From Flammeovirga kamogawensis (GTDB taxonomy: Bacteria; Bacteroidota; Bacteroidia; Cytophagales; Flammeovirgaceae): a DNA stretch of 64,000 nucleotides. Positions 51,061 through 61,367 of this stretch are shown here, one piece after another. The DNA lies in contig NZ_CP076128.1 in assembly GCF_018736065.1 (NCBI RefSeq), forward strand, positions 3,969,001-4,033,000. The letters are read 5' to 3'. The translations under genes and the position numbers were made by a program. The notes under the pieces were generated by a model. The model did no database searches. It was not told the DNA's origin and worked only from the letters and a program-made list of their open reading frames with translations. Positions within the stretch are counted from its first letter, which is position 1. Every line of letters begins with the position of its first letter.

Positions 51061-51882
51061 TTAAATTTTTGTGAGTAAACCACCTATTAATTTTGATAAA
51101 TGAGGCTCTGCATTACGCGCATTAGCCAAAATTTCTTCTAATTCAACAGGTTTTAGAGCACCTTCGTAACATAAATCTGTAACAACAGAGACCGCAAATA
51201 CAGGTAATTTCATTTGTACAGCTACAATCACTTCTGGTACTGTAGACATTCCCACTACATCAGCACCAATAATACTTAGGTATTTATATTCTGCCTTTGT
51301 TTCTAAATTTGGACCCGTAACTGCAGCGTAAACTCCTTCATGTACAGGTAAATTATTTTCTTTTGCAATGCTCTTTGCTTTTTCTATTAACTCAGCATTA
51401 TATGGAGCAAACATATCCGGGAAACGGTCTCCCCATTCTGCTTCATTTTTGCCAATTAGTGGGTTACCAAACATTAAGTTGATATGATCATTGATAATCA
51501 TCAAATCACTTTTTTGGAAAGAAGGGTTAATACCTCCAGCAGCATTAGAAACAATTAGTGCTTTAACACCTAGAAGTTTAAGTACTCTAATAGGAAACGT
51601 AACTTCTTTCATATCATACCCCTCATAAAAATGGAAACGCCCTTGCATGGCTACAATTTTACGACCATTCAGATAGCCAAAAATTAGACGTCCTTTATGA
51701 GATTCTACAGTTGATAAAGGAAAGTGAGGAAGCTTTTCGTACGATAAATCATATTTGATATCAAATTCATTAACTAGACCACCTAATCCAGTGCCAAGTA
51801 CAATTCCTACTTCGGGTTGAAATCCATCAATTAGTTTTTGAATTTTTTCAATACAACTTTCTACTTTTTCTTTATGTGTCAT
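51061..51882 (-). CDS. Purine nucleoside phosphorylase (PNP-I, trimeric type)
   Basis: The enzyme phosphorolyses inosine and guanosine to the base and ribose-1-phosphate. The 273-residue protein has VGIVLGTGLGGLVNEF (phosphate loop), LPHFPLSTVESHKGRLIFG and AMQGRFHFYEGYDM. It also has ALIVSNAAGGINPSFQKSDL, YAAVTGPNLETKAEYKYL and DVVGMSTVPEVIVA. These are the motifs of the mammalian-like class I family (PunA/XapA group) rather than DeoD. It is cytosolic. It lies downstream of tex on the same strand, but a hairpin terminator separates the two, so it is probably expressed on its own. Confidence 0.94.
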   Translation of the reverse strand: MTHKEKVESCIEKIQKLIDGFQPEVGIVLGTGLGGLVNEFDIKYDLSYEKLPHFPLSTVESHKGRLIFGYLNGRKIVAMQGRFHFYEGYDMKEVTFPIRVLKLLGVKALIVSNAAGGINPSFQKSDLMIINDHINLMFGNPLIGKNEAEWGDRFPDMFAPYNAELIEKAKSIAKENNLPVHEGVYAAVTGPNLETKAEYKYLSIIGADVVGMSTVPEVIVAVQMKLPVFAVSVVTDLCYEGALKPVELEEILANARNAEPHLSKLIGGLLTKI

Positions 51883-51901
51883 TGTTATAATGTTCTTATT
51901 T

Positions 51902-51937
51902 AAAAACGACTACTTTTCTATAAAAAAAGTAGTCGTT
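51902..51937 (-). terminator. Terminator of tex
   Basis: AACGACTACTTTT (51905-51917) is perfectly complementary to AAAAGTAGTCGTT (51925-51937). On the minus strand TTTTTA follows. Confidence 0.8.
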
Positions 51938-51946
51938 ATGATATGT

Positions 51947-54226
51947 CTATTTAAAACGATTTTTCAACATAGCCAATTTATCTTGCATTGACATGTTTTC
52001 TGTGTTTTCTTCTTTTTCTCTTCTTTGAGATGGAGCTCCTTGTGGTTTTCTATTAGCAGCTTTTTTCGGTGAAGGTGTTCTTGTTCCTCCATCACCATTT
52101 AAACCTTTCATAGAAAGAGCAATTCGGTTTCTAGAGATGTCAACATCTGTAACTACTACTTGTACTTTTTGATGTACTTTAACTACTTCGTTAGGATCTG
52201 AAATATAACGATCAGCCATTTGACTTAAGTGTACAAGACCATCTTGATGGACGCCAATGTCAACAAAAGCACCAAAATTAGTAATGTTTGTAACAATACC
52301 AGGTAGTTTCATTCCGATTGTTAAATCAGACATTTTTTCTACTCCATCAGCAAATTGAAAGGCCTCAAATTGTTCACGAGGGTCTCTTCCTGGTTTTGCT
52401 AATTCTTTTAAAATATCTGTTAGCGTTGGGATACCTACACTATCAGTTACATAATTATCTAACTTGATTTGTTTGTGTAGGTCCTCTTTGGCCATTAAAT
52501 CTTTAATTGTTACACCTAAATCATCAGCCATTTGTTTTACTATAGCATAACTTTCTGGGTGTACAGCACTTGTATCTAATGGGTTTTTAGCATCACGGAT
52601 TCTCAAAAAGCCAGCACATTGCTCATAGGCTTTTGGCCCTAAACGAGGTACTTTTTTTAATTGAGTTCTACTAGTAAATGCACCATTTTCATTTCTGAAG
52701 TCGACAATGTTTTGTGCAATACTTGGTCCTAAGCCAGATACATACGATAAAAGTTCTTTACTTGCAGTATTTACTTCTACACCCACAGCATTTACACAAC
52801 TCATTACTACATCATCCAAACTTGCTTTTAAAGCACTTTGGTCTACATCGTGTTGGTATTGGCCTACTCCAATTGATTTTGGATCAATTTTTACAAGTTC
52901 AGCCAATGGATCCATTAATCTTCTACCGATAGAAACAGAACCTCTTACCGTAAGATCGTGATCAGGGAACTCATTTCTAGCTGTTTCAGAAGCAGAATAT
53001 ATTGACGCACCACTTTCGTTCACAACAACAATTTGAACATTTGATAAACCTAAGTTTCTTACAAACGACTCTGTTTCTCTACTAGCTGTACCATTACCAA
53101 TAGCAATAGCTTCTATATTATGTTTTTCACATAAGTATTTTACTGTTGCCCCAGATTCTGCTGTTTTACGTTGTGGTTCATTTGGGTAAATTGTTGTATT
53201 TTCTAATAACTTACCTTGGCGATCAAGACAAACTAATTTACAACCAGTTCTAAACCCTGGATCTAGTGCTAATACACTTTTTTGACCTAATGGAGCAGAT
53301 AATAAGAGTTGTCTTAAATTTTCAGCAAATACACTAATAGCTTCTTCATCTGCTGCTTTTTTAGACATTAGGCGAGATTCTGTTTCCATTGATGGTTTTA
53401 GAAGACGCTTATAAGCATCTTTTACAGCCAATTGAATTTGATCTGCACTAGGAGTTCTTCGATCTACATGTATATCTTCTAATAAATATAATGCATCTTC
53501 TTCTTCAGGAGAGCAGTCTAAAGAAATAATCATTTCTTTTTCAGCTCTTCTCATTGCTAAAACTCTATGTGAAGGTGCTTTTCCAACAGCTTCAGTCCAA
53601 TCAAAGTAATCTTTGTATTTTGCTCCTTCAGTTTCTTTACCTGGAATAACTTTAGCTTTAAATGATCCTTTTTTCATGAAAAGGTCACGAATTTCTTGAC
53701 GAGTCTCTTGGTCTTCATTAAGACGTTCAGCTATTATATCTCGAGCTCCTGCTAATGCTTTTGCTGTATCTTCTACATCTTTTTCAAGATCTATAAATTT
53801 AGCAGCCTCTGTTTCAATATCAGTAGAAAGATCTGGCGATAATAATAAATCTGCCAAAGGTTCTAACCCTCTTTCTCTAGCAATACTTGCTTTTGTTTTA
53901 CGTTTTGGCTTGTAAGGAAGGTAAATATCTTCTAAAGCAGACATTGTTTCTGCTTTGTTGATCTTACTTTTTAATTCATCAGTAAGTTTACCTTGGTCAT
54001 CGATACTTTTTAAGATGCTTTCACGTCTTTTATCGAGTTCCCTTAACTGTAAAGCTTTATCTCTGATATCAGCAACTTGGACCTCATCCAAACTACCGGT
54101 AACTTCTTTTCTATATCTTGAGATGAAAGGCACTGTTGCTCCATCATCTAATAATGCTAAAGTATCTTTAACCTGCGCTTCTGATATGCTCAGTGCTTGA
54201 GCAATTTTATTTGTTATGTTCACCAT
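51947..54226 (-). CDS. tex: Tex-family RNA-binding transcription accessory protein
   Basis: The 759-residue protein has the full Tex domain order. The helical N-terminal region has DDGATVPFISRYRKEVTGSLDE and VYLPYKPKRKTKASIARERG-type sequence (here IYLPYKPKRKTKASIARERG). The YqgF-like RNase H fold has SVLALDPGFRTGCKLVCLD. The helix-hairpin-helix regions have VGQYQHDVDQSALKASLDDV and KVPRLGPKAYEQCAGFLRI. A C-terminal S1 RNA-binding domain has VTNITNFGAFVDIGVHQDGL. Tex binds nucleic acid and affects transcription and stress tolerance. The C-terminal tail is basic and unstructured. It ends at its own terminator before the purine nucleoside phosphorylase gene. Confidence 0.94.
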   Translation of the reverse strand: MVNITNKIAQALSISEAQVKDTLALLDDGATVPFISRYRKEVTGSLDEVQVADIRDKALQLRELDKRRESILKSIDDQGKLTDELKSKINKAETMSALEDIYLPYKPKRKTKASIARERGLEPLADLLLSPDLSTDIETEAAKFIDLEKDVEDTAKALAGARDIIAERLNEDQETRQEIRDLFMKKGSFKAKVIPGKETEGAKYKDYFDWTEAVGKAPSHRVLAMRRAEKEMIISLDCSPEEEDALYLLEDIHVDRRTPSADQIQLAVKDAYKRLLKPSMETESRLMSKKAADEEAISVFAENLRQLLLSAPLGQKSVLALDPGFRTGCKLVCLDRQGKLLENTTIYPNEPQRKTAESGATVKYLCEKHNIEAIAIGNGTASRETESFVRNLGLSNVQIVVVNESGASIYSASETARNEFPDHDLTVRGSVSIGRRLMDPLAELVKIDPKSIGVGQYQHDVDQSALKASLDDVVMSCVNAVGVEVNTASKELLSYVSGLGPSIAQNIVDFRNENGAFTSRTQLKKVPRLGPKAYEQCAGFLRIRDAKNPLDTSAVHPESYAIVKQMADDLGVTIKDLMAKEDLHKQIKLDNYVTDSVGIPTLTDILKELAKPGRDPREQFEAFQFADGVEKMSDLTIGMKLPGIVTNITNFGAFVDIGVHQDGLVHLSQMADRYISDPNEVVKVHQKVQVVVTDVDISRNRIALSMKGLNGDGGTRTPSPKKAANRKPQGAPSQRREKEENTENMSMQDKLAMLKNRFK

Positions 54227-54350
54227 TGTATTTTACTATGCAAAGGGTCATTAATATTATTGCGAAAATAACTTTTTTATCAATTTAAACCCTATCTATA
54301 TGGTATAAATGATTGATTATTTTATGTATTGATCTAATCTATAACGACAT

Positions 54351-54397
54351 AAAAAAAACCTTCAATTATCATCGTAATGAAATTGAAGGTTTTTTTT
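54351..54397 (-). terminator. Terminator of gldJ
   Basis: Eight A residues plus CCTTCAATT (54351-54367) pair perfectly with AATTGAAGG plus eight T residues (54381-54397). It can work in either direction; only the minus-strand gene ends here. Confidence 0.88.
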
Positions 54398-54428
54398 ATC
54401 TTAATATCTTAGCTTAAAAGCGTAAATT

Positions 54429-55658
54429 TTAATTTTCGCCTGGGTTGATCATTGCACAACGGAAACCAATAGTTGCAGTTGCAGAATCTTGATCTAAGAA
54501 ACGACGAGTACCTGCTGCCATCCAGTAAGCAACGTCTTTCCATGAACCACCTTTATATACACGGATAGAGTTCGAGATGAATGATTCATATTGACGAACA
54601 TAACCGTAAGATTGGTAATTGTAACCTTGTTCAGGACCATCTAAGTAGTCATTTTTACGAACTGGGTTTAAATCATCCATATCTGCATAAGAAAGTGGAC
54701 GGTAAATATCTTCTACCCATTCAGAAACGTTACCAGCCATATTATATAAACCGAAATCGTTTGGAGGGTTATCATAAACGCTTGATGTAACCATTGCGCC
54801 ATCGTTCAGTTTACCACCGATACCAGCGTAATCACCACGTCCACGTTTGAAGTTAGCCATCATGTCACCCATGTGATCACCGTAAGGGTTTCTTACTGAA
54901 TGACCAGACCAAGGATAAATACGACGTTCTGAATAATTTTCATCAATATCTTGTAAGCCGATAAGAGCTTGAGCTGCATAATCCCATTCTGCTTCTGTAG
55001 GTAAACGGAATGAAGGAAGAACTACACCTGATTCTAATGGAATTGGTTCTCCATTTTCAGCTGCTTCAGCTTCTTCATCTGTACCATCGTTAATTGCTAG
55101 GTTTTTATTAACTACAGATGTACGCCATGCGCAATAGTTTTGTGCTTGCGTCCAAGTTACACCAACAACAGGGTGTTGACGGAAACCAGGGTAACGTAAG
55201 TAATGATCTACATATTGATCATTAAATGCTAATTGCTCAGCCCAAACAGTTGTATCTGGTAATGCTTCATCATAAGAGATTCCTGATACTGAAGAATCTG
55301 TACTAACATAGTGTAAGTATACTAACCAGTTAATATTTGATACTTCTGTTTCATCCATCCAAAAAGATGCTACAGATACAGTACGTTCTAAGTTATCACG
55401 AGATTTCATTAAATCTTCCTCGTAAGAACCTAATACAAAACGACCACCTTCAATGTAACGCATATTTGGAACTTCTGGCATTCCATTATACTCTCTTACA
55501 GCGAATGAATTATCGTCTTTTCCATTATATTCTAAACCTGTTGCGGTATCATATCCTCCCGGATTTTCTGCTGTTGGCTTAGAAGACTTAGCACATCCAG
55601 TTACTACTAATGCTGCTAGCAGTGCGGAAGCCAATTTAAGTAGATTCCTTTTGCTCAT
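54429..55658 (-). CDS. gldJ: GldJ-like gliding motility lipoprotein (FGE/sulfatase-modifying-factor fold)
   Basis: From ATG 55658 the protein is 409 residues. It starts with a lipoprotein signal (MSKRNLLKLASALLAALVV then TGC, lipobox VTGC). A formylglycine-generating-enzyme-like domain follows: MRYIEGGRFVLGSYEED, VASFWMDETEVSNINWLVYL, HPVVGVTWTQAQNYCAWR, SFRLPTEAEWDYAAQ, LYNMAGNVSEWVEDIYR and GGSWKDVAYWMAAGTRR. GldJ is needed for gliding and stabilises GldK and the type IX secretion core. The ALPDTTVWAEQLAFNDQYVDHYLRYP-type region favours GldJ over GldK. No other gld genes are nearby. A longer reading from 55703 precedes the signal peptide and is rejected. Confidence 0.88.
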   Translation of the reverse strand: MSKRNLLKLASALLAALVVTGCAKSSKPTAENPGGYDTATGLEYNGKDDNSFAVREYNGMPEVPNMRYIEGGRFVLGSYEEDLMKSRDNLERTVSVASFWMDETEVSNINWLVYLHYVSTDSSVSGISYDEALPDTTVWAEQLAFNDQYVDHYLRYPGFRQHPVVGVTWTQAQNYCAWRTSVVNKNLAINDGTDEEAEAAENGEPIPLESGVVLPSFRLPTEAEWDYAAQALIGLQDIDENYSERRIYPWSGHSVRNPYGDHMGDMMANFKRGRGDYAGIGGKLNDGAMVTSSVYDNPPNDFGLYNMAGNVSEWVEDIYRPLSYADMDDLNPVRKNDYLDGPEQGYNYQSYGYVRQYESFISNSIRVYKGGSWKDVAYWMAAGTRRFLDQDSATATIGFRCAMINPGEN

Positions 55659-55815
55659 GATATTATAGATCTCTATTTTTCTTATGCACTCAATTGAATG
55701 CATCTTAATTGCTTAAAAAGTGTTTCACAAACAAATAGTGAAACGTTACCGAAATCCATAATTCAATAATTGTACCTAAAAAGCTGAGTTGTGAATATTT
55801 TTAAAAATAAAGTGA

Positions 55816-58800
55816 TTATTTGTTTAATAGATGCAGAAGTTCTAACCCTTTATTAATGTCTGTAATCTCTTCAATATTAAGGATTAATCGCTTTTTAGTC
55901 TCTTTAATCTGGCAAATTTTAGGGTGAGTCTGTACATACATTAATATTTTACCAAATTCATCAGACTGATAATATTCTGCATGTGTATGTTCTAATAAAT
56001 AGGCTTTTAAACATTCATTTTTAAGAATAAGCTTCTCCATTCCAAGTTTTTGAGCCACCCAACGCATTTTTACAGTAATCAATAAATCTTTTACTGGTTG
56101 AGGGATTGGACCAAATCTATCTTGTAGATGTTTGGTGAATTTTTCCATTTCTTTCTCGTCTTTTAACTTATCTGCTTTCATGTATAAATTAAGACGTTCA
56201 GAAATATTGGATACATAACTATCAGGAATTAAAATTTCAAAGTCTGTTTCAATAACAGTATTTACTTTAATAGATTGGGCTTCTAGTTCTGTTTTAAAGA
56301 GGTCTGCAAATTGTGTTTGCTTAATTTCTTGAACAGTTTCTTCTAGTATCTGATTGAATGTATCAAAACCTAAGTCATTTATAAACCCAGATTGCTCACC
56401 ACCTAATAAATCACCTGCACCACGAATATCAAGGTCTCGCATGGCTACTTTAAACCCATCACCTAAATCAGAAAATTCTTCTAATGTTGATAAACGTTTT
56501 CTAGCGTCTGATGAAAGTCCAATGGTAGGAGGGGTTAGCAAATAACAATAAGCTTTTTTATTTGATCTACCCACTCGGCCTCTCATTTGGTGTAAATCTG
56601 ATAAACCAAACATATGTGCTTGATTTACAATAATTGTATTTGCATTTGGGATATCTAAGCCAGACTCAATAATATTTGTAGAAATTAATACATCGTATTC
56701 TCCTTGAATAAAACGGAGCATGATTTTTTCTAATTGAGGCCCATCCATTTGCCCATGTGCATAAGTAACTTTTGCATCGGGTACTAATTGCATAATCTTA
56801 TTGGCAAAATGCTCTATATCTGCTACTCTATTATGAACAAAGAATGCTTGGCCACCACGAAGTAACTCATTATGTATAGCATCACGAATTATTTCATCAT
56901 TTAAAGTTGATATCCTTGTTGTTACAGGTTGCCTATTTGGAGGAGGAGTTTCAATAACAGATAAATCGCGAGCACCTAGTAAAGAAAAATGAAGCGTTCT
57001 AGGAATTGGTGTTGCTGTTAATGTTAGTGCATCAACATTAACGCGCATTTCTTTGAGCTTTTCTTTTGTTTTTACACCAAACTTTTGTTCCTCATCAATA
57101 ATCATCAAGCCTAAATCTTTAAACTCAACATCTTTACTCGTAATTCTATGCGTACCTATAAGTATGTCAACTTTACCTTCTTTTACTTTTTTGAGTGTTT
57201 CTTTAATTTGCTTTGTTGTTCTAAAACGGTTGATGTAGTCAATATTACAAGGTAATTCTGCCATTCTAGCCAAAAAAGTTTTGTAATGCTGCATGGCAAG
57301 TATAGTGGTAGGTACAAGTATTGCTACTTGCTTACTATCACAAACAGCTTTAAATGCAGCTCTTATTGCTACTTCTGTTTTACCAAAACCTACATCTCCA
57401 CATACAAGTCTGTCCATTGGATATGGTTTTTCCATATCTTCTTTAACTTCTTGTGTTGCTCTTGCTTGGTCGGGAGTATCTTCATATATAAAAGAAGATT
57501 CTAACTCAGCTTGTAAATAGCCATCTTTATCAAATTGATAGCCTTTTGAGTCTCTTCGTTTTGCATACAGTTGTATTAATTCTGTTGCAATGTCTTTTAC
57601 CCTTTTTCTTGCTTTTTTCTTTTTGTTTTCCCATTCAGGAGATCCTAATTTACTTACAGTTGGTTGCCTGCCTTCTTGCCCCGAATATTTAGAAATTTTA
57701 TGGAGTGAATGTAAACTGAGATAAAGTAAATCGTTGTCACGATAAATTAATCGGATACTTTCTTGTTCTTTTCCGTTGATTTCCATTTTTTCCATGCCGG
57801 CAAATCTACCAATACCATGGTCCATGTGAGCAACAAAATCTCCGGCTTTTAATTCTCGGAGTTCTTTAAGTGTAAGTGATTTATTTTTAGAATATTTCTT
57901 TTTCCCTTTTGGAGAATGGAAACGTTCAAAGATTTCATGATCAGTAAAACAAGCAATGTTCATCTGTCTATCAATAAAACCACCCCTTAAACTCAAGTTC
58001 AATTCCTGAACGAACAGATTTGGTTTTATTTCTTCAAAAATAGTTTGCAGACGTTCTAGCTGTTTTGGCAGATCAGAAACAATAATATTTCTAGTACCTT
58101 CTAATTGTTGTTTTTCCAGTGCTTCGCCCAGCATATGGAAGTTCTTATTAAAAGAAGGTTGAGGTTGTGTATCAAAAGTAATGGTTTCGGCAGTTCGAAG
58201 CCCTTTTCTATTGCCAAAAAGAATACGGTGAGATTTACCAAGAAGCTTTGTAAAACCTTTTTTTGTTTCAAAAATTTCTTCAGGTTTATTAATTATATGT
58301 GTTCCACCACTAACTTTTAGAATTTCATCAAAAGTTTCTACTGCACGTTCAAAGTATTTATCAATTGTATCAACTAATAATTCATAGTCTTTGATCCACA
58401 TTGTTGTTTCAGGTAAAAACTCCAAAAGTGATTCTCTAACTTCTTGTAATAATTTATTGTGTACATTGGGAACAATAGGAGCGTGCTCTTTCTCATCTTG
58501 GGATAATTGAGTGATAGGATCAAAAGTTCTGATACTTTCAATTTCATCTCCAAACAACTCGATTCTAAATGGTAATTCATTGGCATAAGAGTAAATGTCT
58601 ATAATACCACCTCTTATAGCAAATTGCCCAGCTTCATAAACAAAGTCAGTAGGTTCAAAACCATATTCAATAAGTAATTCTCTAATAAAAGATTGGTCTA
58701 CATCTTCTCCAACTCTTGCTACATAGGTATTCTCTACTAAAGACTTTTTATTAATTACCTTTTCTGTAAGTGCAGCTGCATGAGTAACTAAAATAGCCCC

Positions 58801-59184
58801 TTTATTTTTTTTTTCATTCAGAGCACTTAATGTCTCTGCTCTTTGTAGCACATTTGCATTTTCTACAGATGTGAGTTCAAAAGGTTTTTTATAAGAAGAT
58901 GGAAAGTAAAGAATATCCTCTTTTGGAAGAAGGTTCTGTAAATCATTACTAAAATATATGGCTTCTTCAGCATCGTGCATAACAAAAACATGACACCCTT
59001 TTGTATGAGTATATGTTGTAGCAGCTATAATAGCATCTAAACTACCAGATAAACCTTTGGTATATATAGCAGCGGCATCATCTTTTTTTAATTTATTAAT
59101 TATTAATGCGGTATTGCTATCGTCTTTGTATGCTTTAATCAAATCTTTTAGTTCGATTTGACGAATATGTTGTGAATCTTCCAT
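55816..59184 (-). CDS. mfd: Transcription-repair coupling factor
   Basis: Mfd displaces RNA polymerase stalled at DNA damage and recruits UvrA. The 1122-residue protein has the UvrB-like N-terminal module (YEAGQFAIRGGIIDIYSYA). The RNA polymerase-interacting domain has LKAGDFVAHMDHGIGRFAGM. The RecG-like motor has Walker A DRLVCGDVGFGKTEVAIRAA, the DEEQKFGV box (DEEQ), LTATPIPRTLHFSLLGARD and QMRGRVGRSNKKAYCYLL. The C-terminal regulatory domain is present. Length is normal for the family. It is monocistronic by appearance, divergent from the LTA-synthase-like gene. Confidence 0.96.
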   Translation of the reverse strand: MEDSQHIRQIELKDLIKAYKDDSNTALIINKLKKDDAAAIYTKGLSGSLDAIIAATTYTHTKGCHVFVMHDAEEAIYFSNDLQNLLPKEDILYFPSSYKKPFELTSVENANVLQRAETLSALNEKKNKGAILVTHAAALTEKVINKKSLVENTYVARVGEDVDQSFIRELLIEYGFEPTDFVYEAGQFAIRGGIIDIYSYANELPFRIELFGDEIESIRTFDPITQLSQDEKEHAPIVPNVHNKLLQEVRESLLEFLPETTMWIKDYELLVDTIDKYFERAVETFDEILKVSGGTHIINKPEEIFETKKGFTKLLGKSHRILFGNRKGLRTAETITFDTQPQPSFNKNFHMLGEALEKQQLEGTRNIIVSDLPKQLERLQTIFEEIKPNLFVQELNLSLRGGFIDRQMNIACFTDHEIFERFHSPKGKKKYSKNKSLTLKELRELKAGDFVAHMDHGIGRFAGMEKMEINGKEQESIRLIYRDNDLLYLSLHSLHKISKYSGQEGRQPTVSKLGSPEWENKKKKARKRVKDIATELIQLYAKRRDSKGYQFDKDGYLQAELESSFIYEDTPDQARATQEVKEDMEKPYPMDRLVCGDVGFGKTEVAIRAAFKAVCDSKQVAILVPTTILAMQHYKTFLARMAELPCNIDYINRFRTTKQIKETLKKVKEGKVDILIGTHRITSKDVEFKDLGLMIIDEEQKFGVKTKEKLKEMRVNVDALTLTATPIPRTLHFSLLGARDLSVIETPPPNRQPVTTRISTLNDEIIRDAIHNELLRGGQAFFVHNRVADIEHFANKIMQLVPDAKVTYAHGQMDGPQLEKIMLRFIQGEYDVLISTNIIESGLDIPNANTIIVNQAHMFGLSDLHQMRGRVGRSNKKAYCYLLTPPTIGLSSDARKRLSTLEEFSDLGDGFKVAMRDLDIRGAGDLLGGEQSGFINDLGFDTFNQILEETVQEIKQTQFADLFKTELEAQSIKVNTVIETDFEILIPDSYVSNISERLNLYMKADKLKDEKEMEKFTKHLQDRFGPIPQPVKDLLITVKMRWVAQKLGMEKLILKNECLKAYLLEHTHAEYYQSDEFGKILMYVQTHPKICQIKETKKRLILNIEEITDINKGLELLHLLNK

Positions 59185-59306
59185 GAACCTCTTTAATATG
59201 AGTCTTTGCTTTTATGCAGTTACAAAAATAGAAATACACAGTGAGTTTTTGTTATGATTAACAAGAATTCTTTGTATATCAATGTAATCACTAACTAATT
59301 GTCAAT

Positions 59307-59314
59307 TACCTTTG
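59307..59314 (+). promoter_or_regulatory. Predicted -7 element for the sulfatase-family gene
   Basis: TACCTTTG matches TAnnTTTG, 34 bases before the start codon at 59349. The -33 region is weak. Confidence 0.45.
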
Positions 59315-59348
59315 TTAGATTAAATCATATGTTTTTATTAAAGTTGAT

Positions 59349-61283
59349 ATGAACCGTCGTAGTATTAAAACATCTATCGTAACCGCAACGCTATATAGAT
59401 TCTTCTTAATCATGTTGTTATATAGCATAGCTCGCGTAGTATTTTACCTTGTTAATCAATCTTATTTTGATGATGTCAACTTAACTAGATTGCTTTTAGG
59501 AGGAATGAAGTTTGATTTACCGGCGGTTATATATACCAATTCAGTATTTATATTATTAAGTATTTTACCTTTCCCTTTTAGGTATAATAAAGGGTATCAA
59601 AATGTAATTAAGTGGTTTGTGTATATCGTTAATGGGATAACATTAGCTATGAATTTTGCTGATACTATCTTTTTTCAATTCACATCTAAAAGAACAACTT
59701 CTTCAATATTTCAGGAGTTTGCTAACGAAGACAATGGTTTTATTTTATTCTTCCGTTTCTTATTTGTAGACTATTGGTACATGACTATTTTATGGATTGT
59801 ATTAATGTTTTTGTTTGTTTATGCATATAGAATAATAGAACCGAAACTTAAGCGTCCTGTTTATAATAAATTAGCGTATATATTTCAGCATTTCTGTATT
59901 TTATTGGTATACGCAGGTTTATTGTTTGGTGCAGCAAGAGGTGGGTTTGATGGAACAACTCGACCAATTTCATTAAATAATGCAGGCGAATATGTTGATC
60001 AGCCTTTAGAAATGTCTATCGTATTAAATACTCCATTCACTATGTTGCGTACCATTAATAAAAAGGGTGCAAAACGTAGAAATTTCTTTACACAAGAAGA
60101 ACTTACGGAAGTGTTTTCTGCTTACCATAAAGCAAAACCACGTTCAGGTAAAAAGAAAATGAATGTAGTTACTATTGTGATAGAAAGTTTTGGAAGAGAG
60201 TATGTAGGTGCTTTAAACAAGAATCCGATTGATCCTGATTATAAAAGTTATACACCTTTTACAGATTCACTAATATCAAAAAGTAGAGCTTACGTAAATG
60301 CTTTTGCTAATGGTAGAAAATCAATCGATGCTTTACCTTCAGTTGTTGCTAGTTTACCTTCATTTTATTCTCCTTATGTATTGTCGCATTATGCAACGAA
60401 TGATATAAATAGTATTGCATCTGTTTTAGGTAAAGAAGGATATTACACGGCATTTTTTCATGGAGCTCCAAATGGTTCTATGGGCTTTGATGCCTTTATG
60501 AATTTAGCCGGTTACAATGATTATTATGGCATGACAGAATATGCCAACGATGATGATTTTGATGGTACTTGGGGAATCTGGGATGAGCCATTTATGCAAT
60601 ATTTTGCAAATACAATGAACACTTTCGAAGAGCCTTTCTTATCAAGTATTTTTACATTATCATCTCATCATCCTTTTAAAATACCAGAGGAATATGAGGA
60701 TAAATTTAAAGGAGGACCTCTACCCTTAAATAGAGGGACTCAATATACTGATTATGCCTTAGGAAGGTTTTTTGAAACAGCTTCTAAGATGCCTTGGTTT
60801 AAAAATACAATTTTTGTGATTACTGCAGATCATACTAATCAAGTGTATTATCCAGAATATAAAACAAGTTTAGGCCTTTTTAAAGTACCAATTATCTATT
60901 ATGCACCTTCAGATTCGACTTTAGTTGGTATAGATTCTACGGTTACTCAACAACTAGATATTTTTCCAACAATTGTTGATTATGTAGGTTGTACAGAGGA
61001 TTATGTTTCTTTTGGAACTGATGTAATGGATTCAACCTCCCTTCATTATGCTGTAAACTTTTTAGCACCAAATATATTTCAAGTAACTCAAGGAGATTAT
61101 GTTTTGGGTTTTGATGGTGAAAAGGTTGTGTTTATGTACAATTATATTACTGATCCATTGCAGAAAAAAGATGTTAAAGGGACAGGACTACCTGAAGAGA
61201 AATCATTAACGGAATTAGCAAAAGGTATTATGCAAGAGTTCTCCGAGCGTGCAATTGATAATAAAATGGTTCCTACAAAATAA
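59349..61283 (+). CDS. LTA synthase family / sulfatase-fold membrane phosphotransferase
   Basis: The 644-residue protein has about five membrane helices in the first 200 residues (for example FFLIMLLYSIARVVFYLV and ILLSILPFPF). A periplasmic alkaline-phosphatase-superfamily domain follows: VVTIVIESFGREYVGAL (metal-binding Glu), FANGRKSIDALPSVVASLPS (nucleophile probably the Ser of RKS), FHGAPNGSMGFDAF, LSSHHPFKIPEEY and VITADHTNQ. Gram-negative members transfer phosphoglycerol, phosphoethanolamine or similar groups onto envelope glycans or lipids. The donor and acceptor cannot be read from the sequence. A decayed copy of its C-terminal part lies at 62075-62244. Confidence 0.88.
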   Translation: MNRRSIKTSIVTATLYRFFLIMLLYSIARVVFYLVNQSYFDDVNLTRLLLGGMKFDLPAVIYTNSVFILLSILPFPFRYNKGYQNVIKWFVYIVNGITLAMNFADTIFFQFTSKRTTSSIFQEFANEDNGFILFFRFLFVDYWYMTILWIVLMFLFVYAYRIIEPKLKRPVYNKLAYIFQHFCILLVYAGLLFGAARGGFDGTTRPISLNNAGEYVDQPLEMSIVLNTPFTMLRTINKKGAKRRNFFTQEELTEVFSAYHKAKPRSGKKKMNVVTIVIESFGREYVGALNKNPIDPDYKSYTPFTDSLISKSRAYVNAFANGRKSIDALPSVVASLPSFYSPYVLSHYATNDINSIASVLGKEGYYTAFFHGAPNGSMGFDAFMNLAGYNDYYGMTEYANDDDFDGTWGIWDEPFMQYFANTMNTFEEPFLSSIFTLSSHHPFKIPEEYEDKFKGGPLPLNRGTQYTDYALGRFFETASKMPWFKNTIFVITADHTNQVYYPEYKTSLGLFKVPIIYYAPSDSTLVGIDSTVTQQLDIFPTIVDYVGCTEDYVSFGTDVMDSTSLHYAVNFLAPNIFQVTQGDYVLGFDGEKVVFMYNYITDPLQKKDVKGTGLPEEKSLTELAKGIMQEFSERAIDNKMVPTK

Positions 61284-61325
61284 TAGAGAACATCAAGTTT
61301 TACATATTTATTGTTTAATAACTCA

Positions 61326-61367
61326 AAAAAAAACCTCTAGAACTTAAATGTTCTAGAGGTTTTTTTT
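61326..61367. terminator. Bidirectional terminator between the sulfatase and GNAT genes
   Basis: Eight A residues plus CCTCTAGAAC (61326-61343) pair perfectly with GTTCTAGAGG plus eight T residues (61350-61367). The last bases overlap the GNAT stop codon by two positions. Confidence 0.9.

Noticed and set aside
52707-52961. Plus-strand frames inside tex
   Set aside because: They are antisense shadows of a well-conserved gene with no promoter or family similarity.
57286-57520. Plus-strand frames inside mfd
   Set aside because: They are antisense to conserved helicase motifs; two overlap each other in different frames, as expected by chance.
51947-59184. A gliding or type IX secretion gene cluster around gldJ
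   Set aside because: Only gldJ is present; the flanking genes tex and mfd are general housekeeping genes.
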